A stretch of 64,000 nucleotides of DNA from Capra hircus (GCF_001704415.2 NC_030824.1:38063022-38127021), one strand, 5' to 3'. Shown: positions 33,276-45,715, numbered from the stretch's first letter. Program-made: numbers and translations. Notes: generated by a model not told the origin, from the sequence alone.

Positions 33276-34903
33276 AAAATGGAGACTAAATTTGACAGTT
33301 ATCACATGTAGTGCCCATTGTTAGAACCACAGGACACTGTCTTGATGGGGAATCACAGGCACATCTATATTATGCAGCCCAGAGGTGTCTCCTAAGGCTC
33401 AGACCACTTTCTCGTCTTCTCTTGTCTTTTCTTGCAGCCTCAGCTAGCTTTTATCCTTCCCTCTAACATTTCTTCTGTCTACTCTGTTCTTTTCCTACTA
33501 AGACAGTATCCATTTGTCTCACAAAGAATGTCCATACATCCTTTGCTTTTGAAAGGCAACTATCAATAATAATAGCTTGGAAGTTGCAAAAGTTATGTAG
33601 ACTGATTTATATAGTTCTTATGGTCTTCGTCCATGATCAAACTTACGAATTCCCTTTTGCAATAATAACTAGAACTTCTTGAAGTTTCCTTTCTAGTCCC
33701 CTTTGGACTTCTAACTTTTGAGTCTATTCTACAGATGGAATTCAAACATCCATCCTTAAATTCTGATTTCAAAGATAAGGAGGTACTGATTTTTTCCTAT
33801 CTTTACAATAAAAAGTCAGAATAGATCAATAATAAATTTTTATGTTATTGGATAATTTGCATCCCTGAAGATTTCTGTTTTATTATGACCTCTTCTCTAC
33901 CCAGAACAATCCTTTTGAATTATTTGTCTTGGACATTTCCTGTACTTGCTGCTAAAATTTATTATAAATGACCCATTTAATCAGAATGTACTAGAATTCT
34001 TTGAATAAACTGTGATTTTAGTTATATCTCAATCATATTGTGATGATAAAATTATATTAAATAATACAGAAATTGACTAGCATAATTAAGAATAGATAGA
34101 AATACTGCCAAGTATATGAATCTCCCCTCACCCCACCCAGTGGTTAGAAAATAAAAAGCTATTAAAATTAATCTTAGAGTGATGAATTCAAACTAGAAAA
34201 AAACATACTCTTCTCTAAAATGAAGGGGAAAAAAATCACATTCTTCATTATATGAGCAAAACTATTCTCTGTTGGTAACTAACTGCAGTAGTATTACAAA
34301 TCAGGACATGTTAAATCAGAAGTAAATAAAAACTTCGTTACAAAGAATTCCATTTCTTACATGCTATTCTTTTAATATTTGAAAAATAAAAATACTTATC
34401 TTAATCTTCTAAAGTGTCAATAGTTTCATACTACAAAATAAAAATTACATATTTTATTGTTGTCATTTTTATTGATGACATTTTTAAATACTATTTTTCT
34501 TTTTGACACATCTGACGGTCTAACCCAGTAAGATATTGTGTTTCCTTCTTTCCTGTTTCAATAGTTAAATATAGAGATGCATATTTTACCCTGCCTTTAA
34601 TATGAAAGACTTTCTGTACCATGATTTATTTTATATACATAAAAGAGCCTTGGCCAGACCTTGAGGATTATATTTTTAAATAACAAAGGGATCAGTGTGA
34701 GTACCTCTAGTTTTCTACTTTGAAAATAAATCAAATGTGAGTCAGACTTCTTAAACCACATGCTAAATTAAAAATATCATTGTCCTGGTAATGGATATTA
34801 AATAGCTTATGGCCTTATTTTCAGCATTATCATTTTTCCCCCAAAGGATTCAAACACCCTCAGTTGTGATTCGTAGGCAATATGCTTAGTATTGATTGCT
34901 ACT
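33276..34903. other. Unassigned AT-rich DNA
   Basis: No repeat family or gene recognised over 1.6 kb; composition is strongly A+T-rich from about 33800. Confidence 0.5.
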
Positions 34904-34915
34904 ATTATAATCCAC

Positions 34916-35184
34916 TGGAGAAGGCAATGGCACCCCACTCCAGTACTCTTGCCTGGAAATCCCACGGATGGAGGAGCCTGGTAGGCTACAGTCCATGGGG
35001 TCACTAAGAGTCGGACACGACTGAGTGACTTCACTTTCACTTTTCACTTTCATGCATTGGAGAAGGAAATGGCAACCCACTCCAATGTTCTTGTCTGGAG
35101 AATCCCAGGGACAGAGGAGCCTGTTGGGCTGCCGTCTATGGGGTCACACAGAGTCGGACACGACTGATGCGATTTAGCAGCAGC
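34916..35184 (+). mobile_element. Bov-A2 SINE with perfect 12-bp TSD
   Basis: Two BovA monomers: 'GGAGAAGGCAATGGCACCCC' at 34917, linker CACTTTCACTTTTCACTTTC, second monomer 'GGAGAAGGAAATGGCAACCC' at 35060, and a CAGCAGCA end. ATTATAATCCAC occurs at 34904-34915 and 35185-35196. Confidence 0.97.
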
Positions 35185-35309
35185 ATTATAATCCACACTG
35201 TATTTTCATTACCTAGCAACAAAGAAAACAAAAATCTTACCAGAGTAAAACTCACTTTCCGATTGCTGTGGTTTGTTTTTAAAGAAAGGTTTCATATAAT
35301 ATTTTATTT

Positions 35310-35680
35310 GTATATATTTGTTGAGTTCATACTTTATACCAGACACTCGGCTACATATTGTAGGTTTCAAGTCAGATCAGATGCAATTCAAGCACTGATG
35401 GGATTTAGATCCTAAATAAGTAGTACAATTATTCTGATGAAAGTTCCTACCTCCTGAGTAGTTTAAACTATGCATACAGAAGAGAATGCATCTAACTATG
35501 AGAGTTCAGGATGTTGCATCGAATCAATGCTGATCTGAATACTCATAGCACCCTAATAGAAGGGGTTGGGACTTCAGTTGATAACTGTGGGAATACAGTG
35601 ACAATTCTAGGTAAAGGGAAAGGCTAGAGCAAAGACATAGAGGTGGAAAATGCTGTAGAATGTTGGATTTCATTAACTGA
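35310..35680 (-). mobile_element. L2 LINE 3' end, antisense
   Basis: 'GAGTTCATACTTTATACCAG' (reverse of the L2 terminal block), 'AGATTTAGATCC', then 'GGTAAAGGGAAAGGCTAGAG' and 'CAAAGACATAGAGGTGGAAA' matching reversed L2 interior. Diverged. Confidence 0.5.
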
Positions 35681-35734
35681 TATACAGATTCTCTGTAATG
35701 GCATTTAAATGAATCATTTGAGGGTTTTTTGTTA

Positions 35735-36110
35735 ATTTTTTAAATTGGAGCTTTACAATGAAAGCTGTTGTTGTGTGTTTAAAATTAAAGCTGCGTTGGT
35801 TTCCACTGTGCAGTGAAGTGAATCAGCTACATGTATGAATGTATCCCCTCCCTCTTGAGCCTCCCTCCTATGCACTCGCATCCCACCTGCCTAGGTTATC
35901 ACAGAGGCAGAGCTGAGCTTCCTGTGCTGTATGGCAGCTCCCCACTATCTGTCTGTCTCACACATTGTAGTGTATATATGTCAGTCCCAGTCTCCCAGTC
36001 TGTCCCACCCTCTCTTTTCCCTCTGTGCTGTGTCCACATGCCTGTGTCTCTATTCCTGCCCTGCAGGTAAGTTTACCCATTACCATTTTTCTAGATTCCA
36101 TATTTAAATA
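35735..36110 (-). mobile_element. L1 3' UTR, antisense
   Basis: 'AAATTGGAGCTTTACAATGA' opening, 'AGTGAATCAGCTACATGTAT', 'GTATCCCCTCCCTCTTGAGC', 'GGTTATCACAGAGGCAGAGC', 'TGCCTGTGTCTCTATTCCTG' and 'TTTTTCTAGATTCCATATTT'. Confidence 0.87.
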
Positions 36111-36248
36111 TAATAGACAAAGCCTTATCCCACTGCATAAACAGAAAAGACCACACGGATGCTCTGATCCAGCACTTCTTGAGGCTTAATCAAAAGAAAT
36201 TCATCTTTCTATATGGTAAGAAATCCTTGTTTGGGTCTATAAATGCAT

Positions 36249-36470
36249 GCGTGTGTGCTAAGTCCCTTCAGTCAGGTCCAGCTCTTTGAGACCCCATGGA
36301 CTGTAGCCCACCAGCCTCCTCTGTCCATGGAAAGTCTCCAGGCAAGAATACTGGACTGGGTTGCCATGCCCTCCTCCAGGGGATCTTTACCACCCAGGGA
36401 TCGAACTCCTGTCTCCTGTGGTTCCTGCACTGCAGGCAGACTCTTTACCCCTGAGCCAGTGGGGAAGCCC
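36249..36470 (-). mobile_element. Bov-tA SINE, antisense, perfect 12-bp TSD
   Basis: TSD CTATAAATGCAT at 36237-36248 and 36471-36482. Complete antisense body with 'CTCCTCCAGGGGATC' and reversed head 'GAGCCAGTGGGGAAGCCC'. It carries a small insertion (CTCCTGTGGTTCCTGCA) near the B-box. Confidence 0.95.
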
Positions 36471-36482
36471 CTATAAATGCAT

Positions 36483-38588
36483 ACAATGGCTCAATTATAG
36501 AAATGCAAAGTTTAAAATGGACTGACTGGGCATTTAGAAGTCAGTAATCTGGAACTTGAACCCCAATTCTGAATTCACATCCCAAATCTTTCACAGGTTC
36601 AGAATAACACCAAGGCTTAATAACCCCAGCTTGTTTGTTGTAGACAAACCATAATGTATGCCAGTTGAACAGAAGTTTTGAAATCCTAATAATAATGCTT
36701 TCATTTGGGGTTTACATTAAATTGTAGAGATGGATGGGATATTTGTACACACATACCCACACAAGGTGAGATTTTTCAAATTTTAGACAAAAATAATTCA
36801 AAAAAATTCATTTTTAAAGAAATATTTTACATTCACTATTCCTTTTCACCAAAGTCTATTGCAAATTACCTTATGCTTTACAACATTAACTTGTCATGCT
36901 CCAGTTGGGCAAATTAAAATGGGGCTTATGCTTCTCTAAGGAGTAATTTTGCAACCTATATCTGACAGTGTCTTTTACTTTTGCCCCATCCCAACTTGCC
37001 TAGGAAATATTTGACTTTAGGATTCAAGCACTTCTCAGATACAGAAATAAACAATTCAATTTGGCAAGACAAAAAAATTATTAAGCTAGATTCAGATTAT
37101 CTAGTGAACAGCTCACTTCAACTGAGTGGAAATTAAATTAATTGATATTCTGATTCATGAGTCTTTACTTAAAATACCTAACCTAATTAGGATCAGTAAT
37201 ATTTTATAGTAAGCTTGAGATATATGTTTGCAAAATGGCATATTCATTCTTGTTAAGTTTCTTTCATGTAAAAGCAGTAGATTCAGAAGATGTTAAATCT
37301 AATTAGGATATAGAATCTCTAGAAACAATGCAATAATACATATGTTTGCTTGAAATATTTTTATTGTAAAGATCTAGGTTTCAACTGATATTAAGTAAAT
37401 AGATTGAACTCTAATTCTACCAGCTCCCTTTTAGTAATTGTAGCTAATACAAAATAAGGTTCTAGCCTTTCCCTTTTGCTCATTGTTACTACTTGGAGAA
37501 GCTATTACTTATGAGATTATAATGACTGAGAGTCTGTAGTTCTCAGAAAATCTACCACGGGAAAATTGATTAACTTAGTAGACCTAATTTTAGTTATGAA
37601 ACATCAATTTACATGTTATTAGCTAGCACTGTGATGTTCCTGAAGACAAGCTTCAAGTCTTTTGTGGTTTATATTAAATTGGTTTATATTGACTCAAGTC
37701 CATGCTAAGCACAAGGCCCGCCACATGGTAGACACCTAATTTGAATATTCAAAATACTAGAAGCACACATGTTTAGCCTATTTCATTATATTTCTGAACC
37801 CACATAGACTCAGGACAAAGCAGGCAATTGTCTTACTAATGTGATGGGTAATTACGGAATCATCAGGAAGTAATTTACAAAGAAACCCTTTTAGACAGAA
37901 GTTCAAGTCTTTGTTTCACAAATTAGGTCTTTTAATGTTTTCTGCTTCTTAGGTTGCTCAATTTCAAGGGCTCACTTAGAGAAAACACATTTCCTTTACG
38001 TCTACTTCAAGATAGCAGCAGGGAGTCTCTAAAAGATTTTATAAATTATTATACCTGGATAAAAGCTTGCCATTGGCAATGAAAATCTTTGATGAATTAT
38101 CAATGATGATGTATGTAATTACTCATTTCACAGTCAGTAAAATAAACTGAAAAATACATTCTCTGAAATTAGTAATCTTTATTATAAACATGACATTTCT
38201 TTATGAAAAACCAACTTTGAATCTGGTGCAACACAGGCTTATTTTTCTGCTTTTAATTTACTTAAGATTTTTAAAATCTAATTTCACCCAGAAGACTATT
38301 TTACTGTTATAAGTACGTTGGATCATATTTCAAATAGCATACGATTATGATTAGTTAAATTCAGTAGATAGAATTCACTTAGAATAGATTTTTTTTGAAA
38401 TGATGTTGCAAGTCATTTCGAAAGATAATTTGCCCTAGAAAATATGAAAAAAGTTCATTTACAACTGCATAATTGTTTAATATTCTTTCAATGTAATATT
38501 TTTACTCATCTAATCATATATCTTTGTCTCTCACCCAAATAAGACAAACTCTTTTTTGTGGTATTATTAAGGAGAGGAAGGCATTTTT
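36483..38588. other. Unassigned AT-rich DNA
   Basis: About 2.1 kb without a recognised repeat or gene, one of the longest such stretches. 'GCCACATGGTAGACACCTAA' near 37720 hints at an L2 terminus but is too weak to call. Confidence 0.5.
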
Positions 38589-38647
38589 AAGGTGCTCAAT
38601 TAATTAAGCTTAATTAATTAATTAAGGTGCTTAATTAATTAAGCTTA
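38589..38647. repeat. Local tandem duplication in TTAATTAA-rich sequence
   Basis: A 24-bp unit at 38589-38612 recurs at 38624-38647 with one difference (GCTCAATT versus GCTTAATT). The two are separated by TTAATTAATTA. The unit itself is nearly palindromic around AAGCTT. Confidence 0.9.
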
Positions 38648-38651
38648 AAGT

Positions 38652-38856
38652 ACTTTCCACTTTAAAGTTGGTAAAGAATTTGCCTGCAATGCAGGAGACC
38701 TGGATTCTATCCGTGGGTCAGGAAGAACCCCTGAAAAAGGAAATGGCAACCCACTCCAATATTCTTGCCAATATTCTTTGCCAGGGACAAAGGAGTCTGG
38801 CAGGCTACAGTCCGTGTGGTTGCAAGAATCAGACATGACTTAGCGACTAAACCACC
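38652..38856 (+). mobile_element. Bov-tA SINE, 5'-truncated
   Basis: Starts near 'GTTGGTAAAGAATTTGCC' in the tRNA-derived head. TSD ATTAAGCTTAAAGT at 38638-38651 and ATCAAGCTTAAGGT at 38857-38870, two differences. A short duplication of 'CCAATATTCTTGCC' occurs at about 38756-38782. Confidence 0.88.
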
Positions 38857-39139
38857 ATCAAGCTTAAGGTGGGCTTCCCAGATCTTTGTCTTTTCAGTGA
38901 ATCTCTATCATGTGTAAATTATTGAAGTGAGTGTTGCTGGGGACAGAGATGAACTTACCTCAGTCCTACCACGCATTCATACTAAGGAAGGACACTTACT
39001 TGCCTACATATGACTGTATTAACAGGCAGAATGTCAGGGATTGATGGAACCACAATAGATACTGTAAAATGTGATGGAGAAAAATATGAAGCTATTATAG
39101 GGAAATCAGAAAAACTTCTTGGAGGAGATAGGATATGAG

Positions 39140-39493
39140 TTGTTGTTCAGCTGCTCAGTCATGTCCAAGGCTTTGCAACCCCATGGACTGCAGCACACCA
39201 GGCTTCCCTGTCCTTCACTATCTCCTGGACTTGCTCAAACTCATGTCCATTGAGTTGGTGATGCCATCCAACCATCTCATCCTCTGTCATCCCCTTCTTC
39301 TCCTGTCTTTAGTCTTTCCCAGCATCAGGGTCTTTTCCAATGAGTCAACTCTTCGTTTCAGGTGGCCAAAGTACTGGAGCTTCAGCATCAGTCCTTCCAA
39401 TGAATATTCAGGATTGATTTCCTTTAGGATTGACTGGTTTGACCTTCTGACTGTCCAGGGGACTCTCAACAGTCTTCGCCAACATTACAGTTC
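39140..39493 (-). mobile_element. BovB LINE 3' fragment of an older type, antisense
   Basis: Ends in TGTTGTTCAG rather than a GTTCAG array and reads 'CTGTCCTTCACTATCTCC', features shared with 56151-56340 and different from the younger copies. It runs to 'CAACATTACAGTTCAGC'. Confidence 0.92.
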
Positions 39494-40256
39494 AGCTGAG
39501 AGCTGAAGAACTGATATAATATTTGTAAGGATAGTCAAATATGGAATATGGTAAACATAGGGGAATGGATATAAAGTGAAATCTATGAGTCAGATTGTGG
39601 AAAAAAAACCTTTATGCCTGTATTTCTATATTCTTTGTTTTATATATATATATATAAATCATTATTTTCCAAAATCTAGCTTCCTTGGTGCTGAAGCAGC
39701 ATAATTTGCTATTTTCCTAATAAAAAAGAATTTGCATGTGGTTGGGGAGGGTGAGAGGAGATAGTTGAGTACACTGTGTTTAAACCCAATAATTTTCAAT
39801 AATTGCCATAATTTTCTCCCTGCCTAATGAATGCCAACTGGAATCAGCAATACCTATGAAGTACGATGGTGGAAAATGTAGTGTGCCTTAGTCTAATTAT
39901 TATGCTTTAAGCCTTTAGATAAAAAATTTATTCAAGCAAGTGTGGTTTTACTGTGTGCAGTCTATCAAGCAGAAAAGAGCATGGTTCTTAACAAGTTACA
40001 CTACAAGAATAATTTCTCAGATTAAAATAAGCATGTTATTTGGTCAAGTTCATCTTTTATGTACTTCTGCTTTCAGAACTCATGCCTTCTGATTTTTAAA
40101 CAGTCTTGTGAAAACTATCAGTTATTTAGTTCTTGAATTCTTATTATACCCAAAGTATCATAAATTGTTACTATCCCCAATATTGCACTATTTAAAGAAC
40201 AAATAAATTGTACTCTTTCATGCTAGATATAGAAAATATGATTGCTATTTAGATTT
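39494..40256. other. Unassigned AT-rich DNA
   Basis: A (TA)8 run lies at 39642-39657. Nothing else recognised. Confidence 0.5.
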
Positions 40257-40267
40257 TCCTGGTCTTT

Positions 40268-41060
40268 CAGTTCAGTTCAGTCACTCAGTTGTGTCCGACT
40301 CCTTGCGACCCCATGAATTGTAGCACGCCAGGTCTCCCTGTCCATCACCAACTCCCGGAGTTCACTCAGACTCATGTCCATCGAGTCAGTAATACCATCG
40401 AGCCAACTCATCCTCTGTTGTCCCCTTCTCCTCCTGCCCCCAATCCCTTCCAGTGTCTTTTCCAATGAGTCCACTCTTTGCATGAGGTGGCCAAAGTACT
40501 GGAGTTTCAGCTTTAGCATCATTCCTTCCAAAGAAATACCAGGGCTGATCTCCTTCAGATGGATTGATTGGATCTCCTTGTAGCCAAGGGACTCTTAACA
40601 GTCTTCTCCAACACCACAGTTCAAAAGCATCAATTTTTCAGCCCTCAGCCTTCTTCACAGTCCAACTCTCACATCCGTACATGACCACAGGAAAAACCAT
40701 AGCCTTGACTAGATAGACCTTAGTCGGCAAAGTAATGTCTCTGCTTTTCAATATGCTATCTAGGTTGGTCATAACTTTTCTTCCAAGGAGTGTCTTTTAA
40801 TTTCATGGCTGCAATCACCATCTGCAGTGATTTTGGAGCCCCCCAAAATAAAGTCTGACACTGTTTCCACTATTTCCTCATCTATTTCCCATGAAGTGAT
40901 GGGACAGGATTCCATGATCTTCATTTTCTGAATATTGAGTTTTAAGCCAACTTTTTCACTCTCCACTTTCACTTTCATCAAGAGGCTTTTTAGTTCCTCT
41001 TCACTTTCTGCCATAGGGGTGGTGTCATCTGCGTATCTGAGGTTATTGATATTTCTCCTG
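40268..41060 (-). mobile_element. BovB LINE, 5'-truncated, antisense, with TSD
   Basis: TSD TCCTGGTCTTT at 40257-40267 and 41056-41066; its first part (TCCTGG) also belongs to BovB, so about 6 bp of microhomology exists at the 5' junction. The copy ends just upstream of the YADD box, which is retained in the 137-codon minus-strand frame 40769-41182. An in-frame TGA lies at 40638-40640 (minus strand). Confidence 0.95.
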
Positions 41061-41268
41061 GTCTTTAGCCTATGATAATTCACTGTGTTCAATAGTTTCA
41101 CTAATATCAATAGCATCAATATCCAAGGAGGAAAAAAATTTATTCTTATCACTTGAATAAATGTAAGTCTAGTGATCAGCATTCAATAGATAGTATTTCT
41201 CTTCAATATTTTAAAAATGGCCTTGTTTAATATTTCATTTGATTACAATTTATGTATATATACACACA

Positions 41269-41487
41269 GGCTTCTCAAGTAGTGCTAGTGGTAAAGAACC
41301 TGTCTGCCAATGCAGGAGACATAAGAGATGTGGTTTCAATCCCTGGGTGGGGAGAATCCCCTGGAGAAGAGAATGATGATCCACTCCAGTATTCTTGCCT
41401 GGGAAATACCATGGACAGAGGAGCCTGGTGGGTTGCAGTCCATAGGGTCAGAAACAGAGTCATACATGACTGAGCAACTAAACAATA
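41269..41487 (+). mobile_element. Bov-tA SINE
   Basis: Head 'GGCTTCTCAAGTAGTGCTAG', CCAATGCAGGAGACATAAGAG variant shared in plan with the copy at 43312, body 'GGAGCCTGGTGGGTTGCAGT', ending 'GAGCAACTAAACAATAACA'. Flanked by TATA-rich tracts on both sides. Confidence 0.9.
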
Positions 41488-43302
41488 ACAATGTATAACC
41501 TATATATATACATGTATATTTATGTATATAAATATACATAACATAAATATGTATGTATATATGTAGGTGAATGTACATATATAATTCTATTTTAGAATGT
41601 TTTCAATAATGAATATTTCTATTTTTTTTGTAGAAAACTTGGAAAATCTAGAAAAGCATGGCAAATAAAACAAAGGTCATACATCTTTCTACATCCAAAG
41701 ATAATCAGTCTAGATCCTATATTAACTGATATAATGTCACTGGAAATCTCAATATTTGAAATGATATTTGATAAGAAAGACCAAATGTGTTAAATCAGCT
41801 TCTTTTAGTTTAAAATAATTTAAGAAGCAGTTTTGGGCTAATTTAGACTAATATGGACTAATATTGTGCAGAATTTTCTTCCTTATATTAATAGAAAAGT
41901 TGACCAGTGTTTCACAGGGCAATAATCAAAACTGCTTAGAGCAAGACTAGCTAATTTTCATAAACATAATGTGACATCCCAGCTCTATGCAATTTGTTGT
42001 AATGACAGTTGCTATCTAGTGAACAATATTTCAGACTGAAATGCATTGACTTTTAACTCTCCCTTTATGGTATACTGTTCTTGCCTGTTTGTATCATCTG
42101 TGATGTCAAACAGGCACAAATAATATGTCATTAATAGAAGTTAGAATACTTGAAAGTACTATTCAGAAACAACTTAAAGCTTCCTCTAAAATAATGTCAC
42201 TGTTACTTTCATTCAAATGTCCATTCTCGAGATTAAGAGAATGAGCAACAGAGAGAAATAGAATGTAGTAATATCCACAGCATGTCCTAATCATACTACA
42301 ACTGTTACTATATCAATTGCATTGACAGTTGCTTACTAATAGTGGTAACTAATTATTCTAGTGCTGGCCAAAATATTTTGAGTGTTATTAAACTCTTGGA
42401 GCACTGATTGGCTTATATTTGCTCCTTGTATTGCAGTAGGAAATTCACTACTCATGAGTGCTTTTCAAAGAGATTGAATCTTGAAGGAATCAATATACTG
42501 AACACAAGAGTTCAGTTTCACAGTGTTCACCAATCTTTCTAAATTCAGATCTAGCTATTTTAAGTTGTGTCCTAATCGAAATGTAGAATGTTCCTGGATA
42601 AGAAATAGCATGATGGTGCTTTATAATGCATCTTTTCAAAGGCTGAAATAATATTTGACTTGTTGGTCTTGTGTAATTTAATCTTATTTTCCACTGTATG
42701 GCACAGATATAACAGGGGCTCCCTTCATTTTCAGGTAATGAGACAAAATGCCCCTCATGTCGAGTGTGATTAAATCCCCTAGAGAAAAGATGATCTCATA
42801 AGAAGGTTTAATCTCTATGTAAATCAATCTGTAGCACATGCTTAAAAGGTAGTCCTTTCCCCTTGGACAAGAGAGGCCAAATAGTGGCCAACTATGTGTT
42901 GGTTTTCTCTTTACATTTAAGACTTAGTCATTCTTTGAGTATCCCTTAAATTTAGTGTTCTTTACTAGATCTAGTGATTTGCTGGCCAGTATGATAATAT
43001 CCTTTTCTTACCTTGAGTATCAATATAAATTTTGCAATTTATTTCCTTGCTACAAATTATTGAATACATCAATAGAATTATATAGGTCTGTTCAGATTTT
43101 CACTTGATTTTTCTCAAAATAGCATCTATGTGACTCTTTTTTTTTTTTTTTTTTCATCTCTTAAAAGCACAGTTTGGAGAAGTGTTCCATAAGAAGCAAA
43201 CCAAGCTATCTCCCCCTTAAAAAAATCACAATTCTCCAAGCCCTCTGGATATAACCATGATATTTCTTGGAGATAGCTTGATTTTTTTTTTTTTAAACCT
43301 CT
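41488..43302. other. Unassigned AT-rich DNA with TA-rich and T18 tracts
   Basis: 41497-41585 is TATA/CATA low complexity. A T18 run lies at 43137-43154, and T13 at 43282-43294. No gene or repeat family recognised. Confidence 0.5.
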
Positions 43303-43311
43303 GGATATCAT

Positions 43312-43520
43312 GGCTTCTCAGGTGGTACAGTGGTGAAGAATCTTGCCACAAGTGCAGGAGACTCAAGAGACCTGGATTCGATCCATGGGTCGGAAAGATC
43401 CTCTGGAGTAGGAAATGGCAACCAGCTCCAGTATTTTGCCTGGAAAATTCCATGGACAGAGGAACCTGGTGGGCTACAGTCCATGGAGTTACAACGAGTC
43501 AGATGTCACTGAGCACACAC
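43312..43520 (+). mobile_element. Bov-tA SINE with TSD
   Basis: TSD GGATATCAT at 43303-43311 and GGATATGAT at 43521-43529. Head 'GGCTTCTCAGGTGGTACAGT', B-box GATTCGATCC, complete body ending ACTGAGCACACAC. Confidence 0.93.
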
Positions 43521-43804
43521 GGATATGATAACTATTTTTGTTAAGACACAGTCAGTCAGATGGAGAGGAAAGGCTTTTCTTGAAGGACTCCTATAGCAAA
43601 TGGTAAATAAAGCTATCTTCTTCTTTGTGTGGACACACAACCTTTTCCATCACACACACAGTATCCTAGATTCGATTGGTGATTCTCACTCCTTCTGTCT
43701 CCTAGACTTAAAATACTTACCTAGAATATAGCATTTGCTTTTCTTAGAGTTATCATTTATTTTAAACTCATTCTGAATTGACAGTAAGTTCAGATCTTTT
43801 CAAG

Positions 43805-43925
43805 AAGTATTTATGAAATGTCTTCATTTATGTACCAGATATTACTCAAGGCATGGGGCATGCACTAGTCAGATGAAGTCTCTGTCCTTAAAATATAAAA
43901 AATATTTAATTAAACATCTAAAAAA
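43805..43925 (-). mobile_element. L2 LINE terminus, antisense
   Basis: 'AAGTATTTATGAAATGTC', 'TTATGTACCAGATATTACTC' and 'AGTCTCTGTCCTTAAAATAT' match the reversed L2 terminal block in order. Diverged. Confidence 0.45.
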
Positions 43926-44204
43926 TCATCCCACTGAATGTGTTACACATCAAATTATAGAAATGCCTATGATTTATTTGCTATAGCTTAATGTTTTATG
44001 AGTAGCATAGAAAGAGCTTTTAAAACTTGATAATGAGCTGGTTTTTAAAATAGGGGTTTTCTCAAACTGAGTAGAAGGGAAACTGTCTTAAACTTCAAAT
44101 ACCATTTCAAGCGATTTGGCGAAGTCTTGACACTCCCAAGGAACGACTAAATATTTCCCGTTGACAGTTAAAGAGTTTGAACTGGAATATCCAAGTTTAG
44201 AAAA

Positions 44205-44266
44205 AGAAATGGTGCCAAATAGCACAGTTCTGAACACTGAGCAGATGCTCCATAAATACTTGTTGA
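44205..44266 (+). mobile_element. Possible L2 3' terminus
   Basis: 'AGCACAGTTCTGAACACTGA', 'GCAGATGCTCCATAAATACT' and 'TGTTGAAG' match the end of L2. The flanking 44020-44410 is otherwise unassigned; the two overlapping 80-codon frames there are not credible genes. Confidence 0.5.
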
Positions 44267-45022
44267 AGTGGACTGCAGATAATCCCCCCTTACGTTTATA
44301 CAGGGAATTTTCCCCAATATGGTCCCAACAACTGCACTTTACCTCTTCGATCATTTGTTTTTACTTGGCTATGACCACTGTTACTACAGAGACATATGCT
44401 CAAAATTAAGGGGTATTCAGGGGACAGAAGGGGTGCTCAGATTATTTACATCCCTCTTATTAGTATATATTGAACATATCCTTGCATGTTTCTAAGGTAA
44501 CTATACGATTTGTGAAATAAATTTCATGGCATTGAATTTGTCATTTTGTAAGAGCAAATACATCTCGCATGATTTTTAAAAAGAACCATTAATGTAGTTA
44601 GTAAGTGAAGTAAATTTATAGTCCATTTGGCTCAACTTTATTATTTTAGATACGTATAACAAAATTAGTATGCTTTTTTTTTTTTTAATCAGTTCTCTCC
44701 TTTTAATCTAAATGACCTCTGGCTATTTCTTGCTTTTTAAAAAAAATCCCCACCCATAAAATGTACATATTTAACACCACAAGACATTTTTTTTTGAAGT
44801 ACTGTGAAGGAAATTCCAAATAAGAATTTTCCAAGTTCTTTGCAAATATCAGTGTCATTGGAATACAAGTATCCTCTGCTTTTTTGAAAGTTTATTTTAA
44901 GCAATTTTGCTTTTATGAAAGATCTATATTACTATCTGTTTTGTTAACCAAAAGAAATCCAAAGAGGATTTTTGTCTTTTTTTTTTTTTTTTCTGAAAAA
45001 AGGCGAAAATAGTCTTTCTTTT

Positions 45023-45198
45023 GCTGGGAGCCATTACGGAGGCTTTGCGCACTCTGAGTGAGAGTGGCGACCCCAAGCTCCTTCTCCGGGAACTACACTC
45101 AGCCTGTCAGCACCAGCCTGCCATACTCTGACCTGCGTTTGTGAGCATCCCGTTTATCTCAGTTTTTCTGACCCTTAGCAAGACGTATCCTAAGGTAA
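45023..45198. mobile_element. GC-richer insert, possibly an LTR fragment
   Basis: From 'TGCTGGGAGCCATTACGGAG' to about 'CCTTAGCAAGACG' this block is far richer in G+C than the AT-rich DNA on both sides, has abrupt edges, and starts with TG. I suspect an endogenous-retrovirus LTR piece but cannot name a family. Confidence 0.35.
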
Positions 45199-45491
45199 TG
45201 ACTTCTTTGCTCTATTCTCTTTTGGTTCACTAAAGGTTTCATGGGAACACTGTACTTTCAAATATGGGAAAAGCTGTGTGTCACTAATGTTCTAAAGTGA
45301 TACTGAAAGTAGATGGAATATGTTTGTGTGTGTGTTGTTTTATTATCTGTGTGTGAATAAATAAAAGTAGTTTAAAAAATTAAACCCATGAATTTCAACC
45401 AGAAATTTGGACAATACAATGCCAAAATACTCTAATTTAGGAAGTAAGCAATAAAGAAAAACACAATATTTCTCTGAAAATGGCAAGGATA

Positions 45492-45715
45492 GCTAATATT
45501 TATTGTGTCCTAGTTTTGGCAATTATCTTATTCTGTTTGCTTTACAAATGGTTTTTCTTACAAATAACAAAAGGTGGTTTTACCTCCATTTGCTGTTGAG
45601 GTTTTGGATAATTGCACATGAACTTGAGGGTGTATGAAAAACCACAGCTAGTACTGGAACCAAGGCTGAAACTTGGGTCTTCTTATTCTAAAATTCGAAG
45701 ATTCTTATCTTAGAA
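45492..45715 (+). mobile_element. MIR SINE
   Basis: 'GCTAATATTTATTGTGTCC' opening at about 45492, 'TTTACCTCCATTTGCTGTTG' mid, 'CCACAGCTAGTACTGGAACC' and 'AAGGCTGAAACTTGGGTCTT' at 45642-45682. Near full length, diverged. Confidence 0.65.

Noticed and set aside
44088..44409. Overlapping 88- and 82-codon frames
   Set aside because: They are opposite-strand shadows of each other, partly covering an L2 terminus; no protein motif.
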